Shown: positions 55,247 to 64,000 of the stretch, in pieces
How the letters are laid out: every line of letters begins with the position of its first letter
How positions within the stretch are numbered: position 1 is the stretch's first letter
Assembly: GCF_947500835.1 (NCBI RefSeq)
Contig: NZ_CANMTQ010000002.1
Coordinates: forward strand, 310,001 to 374,000
Source: an uncultured Halomonas sp.
GTDB lineage: Bacteria > Pseudomonadota > Gammaproteobacteria > Pseudomonadales > Halomonadaceae
DNA length: 64,000 nt
Direction of reading: 5' to 3'
The notes under the pieces: generated by a model
What the model was told of the DNA's origin: nothing
Database searches by the model: none
What the model saw: the letters and a program-made list of their open reading frames with translations, nothing else
Position numbers and translations under genes: made by a program

Positions 55247-57463
55247 CTACAAGGGCGTCAGTTTGGCGAATCCCAGCACCAGCCACTTGTCACCTTCACC
55301 CTCGAAGCTGACCTGTACCCGAGCCCGCTCACCCTGGCCTTCGGCATTGAGAATGATGCCTTCACCGAACAGGGGATGACTGACCCGCTGACCCAAAGAA
55401 AGAGAAGGCAGATCATCTCCTCCAGAAACTGAGTCCTGTCGCAGTCCAGGACTCGGGCGCGAAGTGACCGGCCGGGATATCTGGCCTCTCAGGCGTACTT
55501 CTTCAAGCAGTTCTTCCGGCAGCTCTCGCAGGAAACGTGATGCCCGCTGAAAGGTCTCTTTCCCGTGCAGCCGGCGCAGCTCCGCATAGGTGAGATACAG
55601 CTTGTGCATGGCTCGGGTCAGCCCCACATAAGCCAGCCGGCGCTCTTCTTCTAGACGCCCGGATTCCTCCAAGGACATCTTGTGAGGAAACAGGCCTTCC
55701 TCGACCCCGGCAACGAACACCACCGGAAACTCCAACCCCTTGGCGGAGTGCAGCGTCATCAACTGCACGCCATCCTCGAACTCGTCCGCTTCGTGATCGC
55801 CGGCATTGAGGGCTGCTTCCGCCAGAAAGGGTTCCATGGCCGCGGCGCCTTCGCCAGCTTCCTGAAGCAGCAGGGCATCGCCCTGGGTGAAGGCCCGGGC
55901 GGCATTGACCAACTCTTCCAGGTTCTCGACTCGAGCCTGACCTTTTTCACCCTTCTCGTTGCGATGATGCTCGATGAGCCCGGAGATCTCGTTCACGTGA
56001 ATGATGATCTCATGCAGGGCCATGCCAGCGGTGTCGTTGTCGAGGCGTTCGATCAGATTGGAGAAACCTTGCACGGCATTTCCGGCGCGCCCCTTGAGAG
56101 TGCCGTCGCTAAGGCTGTCGTGCAGCGCCTGCCACAGCGATACGTCCTGATGGCGGGCACGCTCTCGCAGGATTTCCACGGTACGGGTGCCGATGCCTCG
56201 GGCGGGAACATTGATGACCCGTTCCAGAGAGGCATCGTCGTCGCGATTGAGCAGCAGACGTAGATAGGCCAAGGAATTCTTGATTTCCAGACGCTCGTAG
56301 AAGCGTTGACCGCCATAGATGCGATAGGGCATGCCCTGACGGATCAGGGTTTCTTCAAGCACTCGGGATTGGGCGTTGGAGCGGTAGAGAATGGCGATCT
56401 CGCTGCGATGGAAGCCCTCATCCACCTTTTCCTTGATGGTATCGACGATGAAGCGAGCCTCGTCGAGATCGTTGAAGCCAGCATAGACAGAAATCGGTTC
56501 GCCCTTGGCGCCGGCAGTCCACAGTTCCTTGCCCATGCGCCCGGTGTTATGACTGATAAGCGCGTTGGCGGCATCCAGAATGGCGCTGGTAGAGCGATAG
56601 TTCTGTTCCAGGCGCACCGTGCGAGTATCCGCGAACTCCTGCTCGAAGCGGCGGATATTCTCGATCTTTGCCCCGCGCCAGCCGTAGATCGACTGATCGT
56701 CATCTCCCACCACGGTAACCCCCGCCTTGTCACCGGCGAGCAGCTTGAGCCAGGCATATTGCAGGGTATTGGTGTCCTGGAACTCATCCACCAGCAGATG
56801 GGCGAAGCGCTCCCGGTAGTGGGCCAGCAGACGGGGGTTGTCGCGCAAAAGCTCCAGGCTTCGTAGCAGCAGTTCGCCAAAGTCCACCAGGCCACCCCGT
56901 TCACAGGTCAGCTGGTAGCGCTCGTAAAGCTCTACCATCTGATCCATGTAAGCATCGCCGTGAGTCTGTACCTGCTGTGGGCGCAGCCCTTCCTCCTTGC
57001 AACCGGAGATGAAGTACTGCACCTGGCGTGGTGGGTAACGTTCGTCATCGATGTTGTGATCCTTCAGCAGACGCTTGACCAGACGCAGCTGGTCGTCGGA
57101 ATCGATGATCTGGAAATGCTGGGGCAGCCGCGCGTCCTGCCAATGGGTGCGCAGCAGGCGATGGGCGATTGAGTGGAAGGTACCGACCCAGACGTTGCGC
57201 AGTGACATGCCCAGCAGGGCTTCCAGACGAGTGCGCATTTCCCGGGCCGCCTTGTTGGTGAAGGTCACGGCGAGAATGGCGTAGGGGGAAAGCTGCTCGA
57301 CCTGCATCAGCCAGGCAATGCGATGCACCAGCACCCGGGTCTTGCCGGAGCCGGCGCCCGCCAGCACCAGCATGTTGCCCTGAGGGGCGCTGACGGCCTC
57401 GCGCTGGGCAGGATTGAGATCGTCGAGAAGTGGCGAAACGTCGCCCGGGGAAACGTCGTCCAT
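55247..57463 (-). CDS. uvrD: DNA helicase II UvrD
   Basis: 738 aa (E. coli 720). Walker A G-A-G-S-G-K-T (37-43), D-E-F-Q-D-T-N Walker B, and T-L-H-S-A-K-G-L-E-F-P motif. The C-terminal tail (R-V-S-H-P-L-F-G-E-G-I-I-L) carries the UvrD Tudor-like domain that Rep lacks. It acts in mismatch and excision repair. Rep is at 13600-15630. No clear LexA box was found. Confidence 0.95.
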   Translation of the reverse strand: MDDVSPGDVSPLLDDLNPAQREAVSAPQGNMLVLAGAGSGKTRVLVHRIAWLMQVEQLSPYAILAVTFTNKAAREMRTRLEALLGMSLRNVWVGTFHSIAHRLLRTHWQDARLPQHFQIIDSDDQLRLVKRLLKDHNIDDERYPPRQVQYFISGCKEEGLRPQQVQTHGDAYMDQMVELYERYQLTCERGGLVDFGELLLRSLELLRDNPRLLAHYRERFAHLLVDEFQDTNTLQYAWLKLLAGDKAGVTVVGDDDQSIYGWRGAKIENIRRFEQEFADTRTVRLEQNYRSTSAILDAANALISHNTGRMGKELWTAGAKGEPISVYAGFNDLDEARFIVDTIKEKVDEGFHRSEIAILYRSNAQSRVLEETLIRQGMPYRIYGGQRFYERLEIKNSLAYLRLLLNRDDDASLERVINVPARGIGTRTVEILRERARHQDVSLWQALHDSLSDGTLKGRAGNAVQGFSNLIERLDNDTAGMALHEIIIHVNEISGLIEHHRNEKGEKGQARVENLEELVNAARAFTQGDALLLQEAGEGAAAMEPFLAEAALNAGDHEADEFEDGVQLMTLHSAKGLEFPVVFVAGVEEGLFPHKMSLEESGRLEEERRLAYVGLTRAMHKLYLTYAELRRLHGKETFQRASRFLRELPEELLEEVRLRGQISRPVTSRPSPGLRQDSVSGGDDLPSLSLGQRVSHPLFGEGIILNAEGQGERARVQVSFEGEGDKWLVLGFAKLTPL

Positions 57464-57539
57464 GGAAGCGGCTTCGGCGTCGAAAATGGACGCTCAGCTT
57501 AGCATAACCGCCATGAGTGGCGCAGAAGTGCCGTCAGTC

Positions 57540-58394
57540 CTATTCCGTCTCGGAGAAGCGCAGCGGATTCAGGCTCCGCTTGACCGCCTTCAACTGCTCA
57601 GCCAGCTTGGGCCCACGGGTCTTGGCGACCCCTACCGCCAGCACATCAATCAATACCAGATGCGCGATGCGGGAACTCATCGGCGTATAGATCTCGGTAT
57701 CTTCATGCACATCGATAGGCAAGGATAGCGTCACTTCACCGGCCAGGGGCGAGCCGCTCGGACACAAGCCGATCACCGTGGCACCGGATTCCCGGGCCAT
57801 GCGCACGCTGGCAACCAGCGCCCGGGTGCGCCCGGTCTGCGAAATGGCCACCACCGCATCGCCCTCCTTTAGCGTCGCTGCAGACATATTCTGCATATGC
57901 GGGTCCGAATAGGCGGAGGTCGATATCTGAAGGCGAAAAAACTTGTGCTGGGCATCGAAAGCCACTGCGCCAGAAGCACCGAATCCGTAGAACTCGACCC
58001 GATTAGCCATGGCCAGCGCATTGATAGCCTTGCTAAGTGCCTCATTGTCGAGCCGATCACGTACAGAAAGCAGGGTACCCACGGTGGAGTCGAAGATGCT
58101 GTGAGAAAACTCAGCCACGCTGTCGCTGTCGTTCATCGAGAACTGGGCGAACTGACTGCCGGAAGCCAGCATTTGAGCAAGCTTGAGCTTGAAATCCTGA
58201 AAACCGTTGCATCCTAACGCCCTGCAAAAGCGTACCACCGTCGGTTCGCTGACCTTGGCTTCGGTGGCCAGGTCGACGATGCGCATATGAATGACTTCCT
58301 CAGGATTGCGCAAGACAAAGCGCGCCACTTTTTGCTCGGAGCGACGAAAGTGCTCCATACGGCGTCTCATTTCATCGAACAGAGCACGGCTCAC
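57540..58394 (-). CDS. hexR: HexR, RpiR-family regulator of central carbon metabolism
   Basis: 284 aa. N-terminal helix-turn-helix (about 18-58; A-K-V-S-E-P-T-V-V-R-F-C-R-A-L-G) then a SIS domain (about 125-260; F-Y-G-F-G-A-S-G-A-V-A and I-S-Q-T-G-R-T) that binds KDPG. It represses Entner-Doudoroff genes in pseudomonads and relatives. None of its typical target genes (zwf, edd, glk) is in the window. It diverges from the small gene at 58575. Confidence 0.88.
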   Translation of the reverse strand: MSRALFDEMRRRMEHFRRSEQKVARFVLRNPEEVIHMRIVDLATEAKVSEPTVVRFCRALGCNGFQDFKLKLAQMLASGSQFAQFSMNDSDSVAEFSHSIFDSTVGTLLSVRDRLDNEALSKAINALAMANRVEFYGFGASGAVAFDAQHKFFRLQISTSAYSDPHMQNMSAATLKEGDAVVAISQTGRTRALVASVRMARESGATVIGLCPSGSPLAGEVTLSLPIDVHEDTEIYTPMSSRIAHLVLIDVLAVGVAKTRGPKLAEQLKAVKRSLNPLRFSETE

Positions 58395-58574
58395 AGTTTC
58401 ATTCCTGGATTTTCCTCAAAGCTACAGCGTTCGCATTCATCTTATATGAAGAATAGTCGTCTTTAATGCACGTTACTTGAGAATTCGTATTCAACGCCAT
58501 CGCTATAATACTTGCGCTATAGTCAGATTCGACGCGTCGATGACATTGACTTCTAATGACGAGGAGCGTCGCTC

Positions 58575-58772
58575 ATGCGTAAAACCGAACAATTGACACC
58601 ATTAAAACATGAACTTCTCGACATTCTCATGTCCATGAAAGTTACCGAACACGAAGCGCGCAAGAAGAATGCCGCCGTACGCTATCTACGCGCTCGCCGC
58701 GGCATCGAGATTCGTAACGAGGCAAAACGCCTAGAGCATGAAATCGCTGACTTCGATGACGGCTGGCAATAA
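58575..58772 (+). CDS. Small PA3496-like protein
   Basis: 65 aa behind a GAGGAG site, with a possible -10 TATAAT at 58504-58509. The middle and end are strongly charged: A-R-R-G-I-E-I-R-N-E-A-K-R-L-E-H-E-I-A-D-F-D-D-G-W. This resembles the PA3496 family, annotated as putative envelope integrity proteins in pseudomonads. The resemblance is weak and function is unknown. Confidence 0.6.
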   Translation: MRKTEQLTPLKHELLDILMSMKVTEHEARKKNAAVRYLRARRGIEIRNEAKRLEHEIADFDDGWQ

Positions 58773-58818
58773 CTCGTAGCGATACTGAACCATTTATATA
58801 TCGCTTAAAAACAACAGA

Positions 58819-58840
58819 CGGGCCTCCCTATGAAGGCCCG
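58819..58840. terminator. Bidirectional hairpin between the PA3496-like and NSS genes
   Basis: A 7-bp stem (CGGGCCT / AGGCCCG) lies between two converging genes. On the minus strand TTGTTTTT follows within a few bases; on the plus strand CTTTATT. Confidence 0.6.
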
Positions 58841-58861
58841 CCATACTTTATTCCAACAGAT

Positions 58862-60202
58862 TCAAAGACTGCTGATAAATACTACGATAACGCCAATCGG
58901 TGCCACGAAGCGGGTAGTCAGTGTCCAGAGTGTGCTTCCCGTTTTCCCGAGACCCAATTCCTGACGCACTTTCTCGCCGTTCATGAACCAGCCAACAAAT
59001 ATCACCACCAATAGACCGGTCAGCGGTAACAAATACTTGCTGGTTAGCGTATCCAGGAAGTCAAAAATACTCAGCCCCAGGATACTGACTTCAGCCCAAG
59101 CATTGAACGACAGCAATGCTGCTATACCCAGGGCCCAGGTCGCCAACCCGGCTACCAGGGTGGCACCAACTCGGGATAGCGGTGTGCGTTCTTCAACGGT
59201 CTCTACTACTGGTTCAAGCAAAGAAATGGCCGACGTCAAAGCAGCAAAGGTCAGCAACAGGAAGAATAGCAGTCCAATGATGACGCCACCGGTCATATTG
59301 CCAAAGGCCAGGGGCAAGGTGACGAAGATCAAGCCAGGACCGGAACTGGGATCGAGTCCATTGGCAAATACGATGGGGAAAATCGCCAGCCCCGCCACCA
59401 ACGCAAACACCGTATCCAGAATGATGACGGTACGGGCGGTACTGAGCAAGTTGACCTCTGCACCCAGATAAGAGCCGTAGGCCATCATGATGCCCATCCC
59501 GAGAGACAGCGTGAAGAATGCCTGTCCCATGGCAGCTAGTACTACATCGCCCCCAAGCGCACTCCAATCCGGGTTGAACATGAAGCTTAGGGCCTCACCG
59601 AAATGGCCTGAGAACACGCCATAGCCCACTAGCACCACGAGTATGATGCCAAGAGCAGGCATTAGCGTGCGCACAGCACCTTCAAGCCCCGCTTTAACGC
59701 CTCGGGCAACAATCCCGATGACCAGCACCATGAATATCGAATGCCATAGCAGCAACGTGCCCGAGTCAGCCAGTAGGCCGTTGAAGAGTTCACCAATGGC
59801 ATCCGCATTCTGACCACTGAAATCACCGGTGACCGAGCTCAGCGTATAAGAAAGCGACCAACCTCCAATCACGCTGTAGAACGACAGGATGATAAAGGCC
59901 CCCAGCACCCCACTGATGCCCACCACGGTCCAGGCTTTGCTTCGCCCTTCCTGTCTGGCCATATCTGCCATGGTGTTGATGGGGTTCTTCTGGCCACGCC
60001 TCCCTAGCAGCCATTCGCCAACCAGAATAGGCAAACCGACCAGAGCGATACAGATCAGATAGACAAGAACGAAAGCGGCACCACCACTTTCGCCCACCAT
60101 GTACGGAAATTTCCAGATATTGCCCAAGCCGACTGCGGAACCGGTCGCCGCCAGAATGAACGTCAGCTTGGAAGACCACTGCGCGTGGGTTATTTTTGCC
60201 AT
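58862..60202 (-). CDS. NSS-family sodium-dependent transporter
   Basis: 446 aa with about 11-12 membrane segments. Segment 1 has the unwound N-I-W-K-F-P motif (28-33), preceded by G-S-A-V-G-L-G, the sodium/substrate site. It should couple amino acid uptake to sodium, which fits a halophile. The amino acid cannot be identified. Confidence 0.88.
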   Translation of the reverse strand: MAKITHAQWSSKLTFILAATGSAVGLGNIWKFPYMVGESGGAAFVLVYLICIALVGLPILVGEWLLGRRGQKNPINTMADMARQEGRSKAWTVVGISGVLGAFIILSFYSVIGGWSLSYTLSSVTGDFSGQNADAIGELFNGLLADSGTLLLWHSIFMVLVIGIVARGVKAGLEGAVRTLMPALGIILVVLVGYGVFSGHFGEALSFMFNPDWSALGGDVVLAAMGQAFFTLSLGMGIMMAYGSYLGAEVNLLSTARTVIILDTVFALVAGLAIFPIVFANGLDPSSGPGLIFVTLPLAFGNMTGGVIIGLLFFLLLTFAALTSAISLLEPVVETVEERTPLSRVGATLVAGLATWALGIAALLSFNAWAEVSILGLSIFDFLDTLTSKYLLPLTGLLVVIFVGWFMNGEKVRQELGLGKTGSTLWTLTTRFVAPIGVIVVFISSL

Positions 60203-60366
60203 GTTGTACCCTAATGTCGCATGACGTCGCGTCTCGTTCGGAGAAAGCGACGTGTTGTATTGTTGTTGACTCGTGCCATGGAGCGCACGGACATAAGTTC
60301 ATGACAAAACTATCCGATGATGAGTCCAATGGCCAGTCTGAAACGATGCATCGGTACTGCAAGGTG

Positions 60367-61224
60367 TCAAAAAAGCGATGTTTGTCGTTCACCGGGAAAG
60401 TCAGGAAGGTTGGGTAGCATTCGTACTTCGGAGAGCCGTGAATACAGGTATCTTGCCAGTTGCGGCGCCTGGCGATTATCTGGGGTGTGCACAAATAAGA
60501 AAGGGGTTTTCCCCTGTTTTATCCACAAGGAAAGGCGCCTACTCCAGGCATCGAAGTAGCGTTCATTTATCGTCTTGTCAAGATGTCCGATGAATCGAAT
60601 TATCGGCGCATCTGCCGTGGAAAGCACGTGCAATGGGCGTTTGGGCTTTTCAGCCTGCGCCTTGAGAAGCCTAGGATCGCCGTTGGCTGGCGTAGAGAAG
60701 AGTGCTCGAACATCGAGCATGATACGATCGACTCGATAAGTTATCAACAAGCGGTTGAGTTGCTGTTCTGCGTCCCCTTTGTGGAAAAATTCACTGGCAC
60801 GCACCTCGACCGCACAGGGAAGCCTACTAGGCCAGCGTTCGAGCAACGCAGCCAGATTGGGTAACTCGTCAGCACCAAAATCTCGGGGTAGTTGAACCAT
60901 GATAGGACCCAGCCGATCGTGAAGCGGGGCAAGACGCGCAATGAAGTCATCGAATTCATTAGCGATACCCAGCAATCGCTTGTCATGAGTCAAACGGGCA
61001 GGGAGTTTGAAACAGAAACGAAAATCCCTGGGCGCCTGGCGCGCCCAGGCCAGAACGACCTCTTCACGCGGAGCACCACTATAAAAGGTAGTATTGCCTT
61101 CGACGCAAGAGAAGACCCGAGTGTATTCTTCGAGAAAAGCCTCAGATGGCGTGTGGCGGGCATAGAGCCCGCCACGCCAGTCACTATTGGCCCACATGGG
61201 TAAGCCTAGATGGATTTCCCTCAT
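60367..61224 (-). CDS. DUF72 family protein (YecE-like)
   Basis: 285 aa. TIM-barrel family with the G-L-P-M-W-A-N-S-D-W-R-G-G-L-Y start, the E-G-N-T-T-F-Y block and the F-C-F-K-L-P-x-x-x-T-H strand. Function unknown; often suggested to act on nucleic acids or a modified nucleotide, unproven. It starts 16 bases after glmS, so it is probably co-transcribed. Confidence 0.85.
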   Translation of the reverse strand: MREIHLGLPMWANSDWRGGLYARHTPSEAFLEEYTRVFSCVEGNTTFYSGAPREEVVLAWARQAPRDFRFCFKLPARLTHDKRLLGIANEFDDFIARLAPLHDRLGPIMVQLPRDFGADELPNLAALLERWPSRLPCAVEVRASEFFHKGDAEQQLNRLLITYRVDRIMLDVRALFSTPANGDPRLLKAQAEKPKRPLHVLSTADAPIIRFIGHLDKTINERYFDAWSRRLSLWIKQGKTPFLFVHTPDNRQAPQLARYLYSRLSEVRMLPNLPDFPGERQTSLF

Positions 61225-61240
61225 GGGGTTTACTCGACGC

Positions 61241-63076
61241 TTACTCGACAGTCACCGACTTGGCCAGGTTGCGTGGCTGGTCGACATCGGTGCCCTTGAG
61301 TACCGCCACATGATAGGAGAGCAATTGCAGCGGTATAGTATACAAAATTGGAGCTAATGCCTCATCGACATGGGGTAGGCGCAAGACTCGAACGCCTTCG
61401 CTCGCCTTGATATTGACCTGCTCGTCGGCGAAGACAAAAAGTTCACCGCCTCGCGCACGTACTTCCTGAAGATTGGACTTGAGCTTGTCGAGCAGTTCAT
61501 CGTTCGGCGCAACGGAGATGACCGGCATCTCGCTGTCGACAAGAGCCAAAGGACCGTGCTTGAGTTCGCCGGCGGGATAGGCTTCGGCGTGGATATAGGA
61601 AATTTCCTTTAGTTTCAACGCTCCTTCCAGGGCAATCGGGAAATGCGCACCGCGACCCAGGAACAACGCATGGTGCTTCTCGGCAAACTCCATGGAAAGG
61701 GTTTCGATATCACCATCCAGTGTAAGTACTTGCGTAATCAGACGTGGCAATGAACGCAGGGCCTGGACGATTCGCGACTCATCCTCCTCGTTCATGCCGC
61801 GCACATGCCCTAGACTCAGGGTCAGCAACATCAATGCGGTCAATTGGGTAGTAAAGGCCTTGGTAGAGGCGACTCCAATCTCGGGTCCGGCCTGGGTCAT
61901 CAATGTGAGGTCTGATTCGCGTACCAGCGAACTGCCGGGAACGTTGCAGATAGCCAAACTGCCAATGTAACCGCTGTCCTTGGCAAAGCGCAGTGCTGCG
62001 AGAGTGTCCGCTGTCTCCCCAGACTGGGATAGCGTGACGAATAACGTACCTTCCGGAACCACTACCTGGCGATAACGATATTCCGAAGCCACCTCTACCT
62101 GGGTGGGCACACCTGCGTATTTTTCCAACCAGTAGCGCGCCACCATACCCGCGTGATAGCTGGTACCACAGGCGATGATATGAATTTGCTTGACCTTGGT
62201 GAACAGGGCTTCGGCTTCAGTTCCGAAGCTATTGACCATTACATGACGCTCGGACAGACGTCCTTCGAGGGTGGCAGCAATCATGTGGGATTGCTCATGG
62301 ATTTCCTTGAGCATGAAGTGGCGATAATTTCCTTTGGAAGCGGCGCCATCGCCATGCTCGAAAATCTGTATCGATCGTATTTGAGTCTCACCGGTAGTAT
62401 CGAAGACGGTGATATCACCACCCTTGGACAAACGTACCAGGTCGCCTTCCTGTAAATAGATAAAGCGGTCCGTAACCTGCAGTAGCGCGAGGGGATCAGA
62501 GGCGAGAAACGCCTCTTCGATACCGACCCCGACTACCAATGGGCTACCCTTGCGAGCTCCAATGATGGTATCTGGCTCGGCCTTGTGCACGACTGCCAAT
62601 GCATAAGCACCTTCCAGAAGCGCTATGGCACTGCGTACCGCGCTCAGAATGTCCTGGGATAGAGTGAATTCACGGGATAATAGATGCGCAACGACTTCGG
62701 TATCGGTCTCCGAAGTGAATACGTACCCCTGACCTTCCAACTCATCCCTTAGAGATTCATAATTTTCGATGATTCCGTTGTGAACTACCGCTAGGCTCTC
62801 ACCGGATTGATGAGGATGAGCGTTTTGTTCACTGGGTCGACCATGTGTAGCCCAGCGGGTATGTGCAATACCTACCTGGCCAACGAGAGGTGCTTCGACC
62901 AGGCGTTCTTCGAGCATTGCGACCTTTCCCACTGCGCGCTGGCGATTTAGTCGTGCATCTTCAGACACGATCGCCATACCGGCGGAGTCGTAACCGCGAT
63001 ATTCCAAACGCTTCAATCCCTCCAGCAGGATTCCCTGAACGTTACGTCCGGCTACTGCTCCGACGATTCCACACAT
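61241..63076 (-). CDS. glmS: Glutamine-fructose-6-phosphate aminotransferase
   Basis: 611 aa (E. coli 609). Starts M-C-G-I-V-G with catalytic Cys2 after Met removal, Ntn-type glutaminase domain, then two SIS sugar domains (C-G-T-S-Y-H-A-G and S-Q-S-G-E-T-A-D). It makes glucosamine-6-phosphate for cell wall and LPS. It follows glmU by 21 bases. Confidence 0.96.
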   Translation of the reverse strand: MCGIVGAVAGRNVQGILLEGLKRLEYRGYDSAGMAIVSEDARLNRQRAVGKVAMLEERLVEAPLVGQVGIAHTRWATHGRPSEQNAHPHQSGESLAVVHNGIIENYESLRDELEGQGYVFTSETDTEVVAHLLSREFTLSQDILSAVRSAIALLEGAYALAVVHKAEPDTIIGARKGSPLVVGVGIEEAFLASDPLALLQVTDRFIYLQEGDLVRLSKGGDITVFDTTGETQIRSIQIFEHGDGAASKGNYRHFMLKEIHEQSHMIAATLEGRLSERHVMVNSFGTEAEALFTKVKQIHIIACGTSYHAGMVARYWLEKYAGVPTQVEVASEYRYRQVVVPEGTLFVTLSQSGETADTLAALRFAKDSGYIGSLAICNVPGSSLVRESDLTLMTQAGPEIGVASTKAFTTQLTALMLLTLSLGHVRGMNEEDESRIVQALRSLPRLITQVLTLDGDIETLSMEFAEKHHALFLGRGAHFPIALEGALKLKEISYIHAEAYPAGELKHGPLALVDSEMPVISVAPNDELLDKLKSNLQEVRARGGELFVFADEQVNIKASEGVRVLRLPHVDEALAPILYTIPLQLLSYHVAVLKGTDVDQPRNLAKSVTVE

Positions 63077-63097
63077 CGTGCTGACTCCTTTACGCTA

Positions 63098-64000
63098 TTA
63101 CTTGATGTTTTTTTGAGGACGCTGCCAATTCTGTTTACTTACCTGACGCCCGCGAGTTAGGGCCAAGGCGCCTGCTTCCACGTCCTTGCTTATGGTGGAA
63201 CCAGCGCCGACGGTAGCGCTTTCTCCCACTTTGACGGGCGCCACAAGCGCCGTATTGGAACCAATAAAAGCACGGCTCCCTATTTCGGTCAGATGCTTGT
63301 TGGCACCATCGTAGTTACAGGTGATAGTTCCAGCCCCGACATTAACTTCTTGTCCTAAACGGGCATCCCCAACGTAACTGAGATGATTGATCTTGGTGCC
63401 TTCACCAAGCACGGCGTTCTTGGTTTCAACGAAGTTACCGATCTTGGCACCTTGGGCTAAATGTGTTCCGGGCCGCAAGCGCGCGAAAGGACCTATTTGA
63501 TTTCTTCCTTCAATTACGGCGCCGTCAAGCACACTGTGGGCCTCTATCACGCTAGCGGTTCCGATCCGGCTATTACGAATCACGCAGTAGGGACCAACTC
63601 GCACGCCGTCTGCGAGTTCGACCTCGCCTTCGAATACACATCCCACGTCGATCTCGACGTCATGTCCGCAGCGAAGGCTGCCTCGCACGTCCAGGCGTGC
63701 CGGATCTGCCAAGGCGACGCCATCGGTCATCAGACGCATCGCTTCATCAAATTGAAAAGCGCGTTCGAGATGGGCCAGTTGTGCTCTATTGTTGACGCCT
63801 TCTACCTCTACGGGAGTAGCCGGCTGTGCGCTGGCAATTGTGACGCCTTCTGCAGCCGCCATGGCAATTACATCGGTAAGATAGTATTCACCCTGCACAT
63901 TTTCGGCAGAAAGCTGCGGTAGCCAGCGACGTAACTGCTTCGCAGTCATCGCCATGATACCGGTATTACATTCCTGGATAGCACGTTCGGCTTCGGTGGC
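63098..64000 (-). CDS. glmU: Bifunctional N-acetylglucosamine-1-phosphate uridyltransferase/acetyltransferase, N-terminus beyond window
   Basis: 301 codons visible; the frame is open to base 64000, so the N-terminal part of the uridyltransferase domain lies outside. The visible end of that domain (C-N-T-G-I-M-A-M, G-V-N-N-R-A-Q-L) is followed by a left-handed beta-helix of hexapeptide repeats with I-G-P-F-A-R-L-R-P-G and N-Y-D-G-A-N-K. It produces UDP-GlcNAc. A start at 63955 would make no sense for this family. The order glmU-glmS is usual. Confidence 0.95.
   Translation of the reverse strand, partial: ATEAERAIQECNTGIMAMTAKQLRRWLPQLSAENVQGEYYLTDVIAMAAAEGVTIASAQPATPVEVEGVNNRAQLAHLERAFQFDEAMRLMTDGVALADPARLDVRGSLRCGHDVEIDVGCVFEGEVELADGVRVGPYCVIRNSRIGTASVIEAHSVLDGAVIEGRNQIGPFARLRPGTHLAQGAKIGNFVETKNAVLGEGTKINHLSYVGDARLGQEVNVGAGTITCNYDGANKHLTEIGSRAFIGSNTALVAPVKVGESATVGAGSTISKDVEAGALALTRGRQVSKQNWQRPQKNIK

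Overview
The window looks like chromosomal DNA of a moderately GC-rich gammaproteobacterium. The best fit is a Halomonas-like member of the Halomonadaceae. That placement is inferred from gene content: Crc, HexR, an OxyR with cysteines at 199 and 208, TRAP transporters, chorismate lyase, a phosphate-selective-type porin and a TMAO reductase. The backbone gene orders rph/yicC, gmk-rpoZ-spoT-ridA and oxyR-recG also resemble those of pseudomonad relatives. No search was run, so genus-level placement is uncertain.

Layout, left half. At 1-3250 a minus-strand TRAP transporter operon (dctP-dctQ-dctM) runs directly into a D-Ala-D-Ala dipeptidase gene cut by the window edge. Next come bioB with a 265-bp MITE-like element just upstream, a tandem pair of overlapping Lin0512-family genes, and an aminopeptidase P. 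An AT-richer patch (about 7.5-9.2 kb) holds a STAS-like gene and a decayed GHKL ATPase gene. A BLUF photoreceptor gene and a GGDEF-EAL gene form a light/c-di-GMP pair at 9.3-11.4 kb. After a tRNA-Arg(CCG) come a diheme cytochrome c, rep, trmL, yfaZ, pyrE, crc, a DASS carboxylate transporter, rph and yicC.

Middle. Between yicC and gmk lies about 7.5 kb that I read as an insertion. It contains one intact hipBA module, one hipA-hipB module whose hipA has an in-frame amber codon, an IS630 transposase remnant, and a three-gene MFS-pyrC-MFS unit. Palindromic putative operators precede each hip module. The backbone then resumes: gmk, rpoZ, spoT, ridA, an SDR gene, oxyR-recG, a YccS-like FUSC protein, HU, a rubredoxin-reductase-like flavoprotein, ubiC, a second MITE copy, and ubiA.

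Right half. phoB-phoR (two tandem Pho boxes) is followed by cysZ and phoU. Then come a hot-dog thioesterase, an orphan Tat-type TRAP binding protein, and a TMAO reductase operon in the order cytochrome-torD-torA. The cytochrome is an unusual three-heme fusion rather than a NapC/NirT-type TorC. A phosphate-porin-like gene diverges from it. uvrD, hexR, a small PA3496-like gene, an NSS transporter, a DUF72 gene, glmS and a truncated glmU close the window.

Themes. Three accessory genes (the GHKL ATPase, the second hipA, and the IS630 transposase) each carry an in-frame stop explainable by one base substitution. This suggests active decay of acquired DNA. Regulatory sites visible in the sequence are the Pho boxes, the hip operators, a tRNA promoter and about ten hairpin terminators. 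No rRNA, CRISPR array or prophage was seen.
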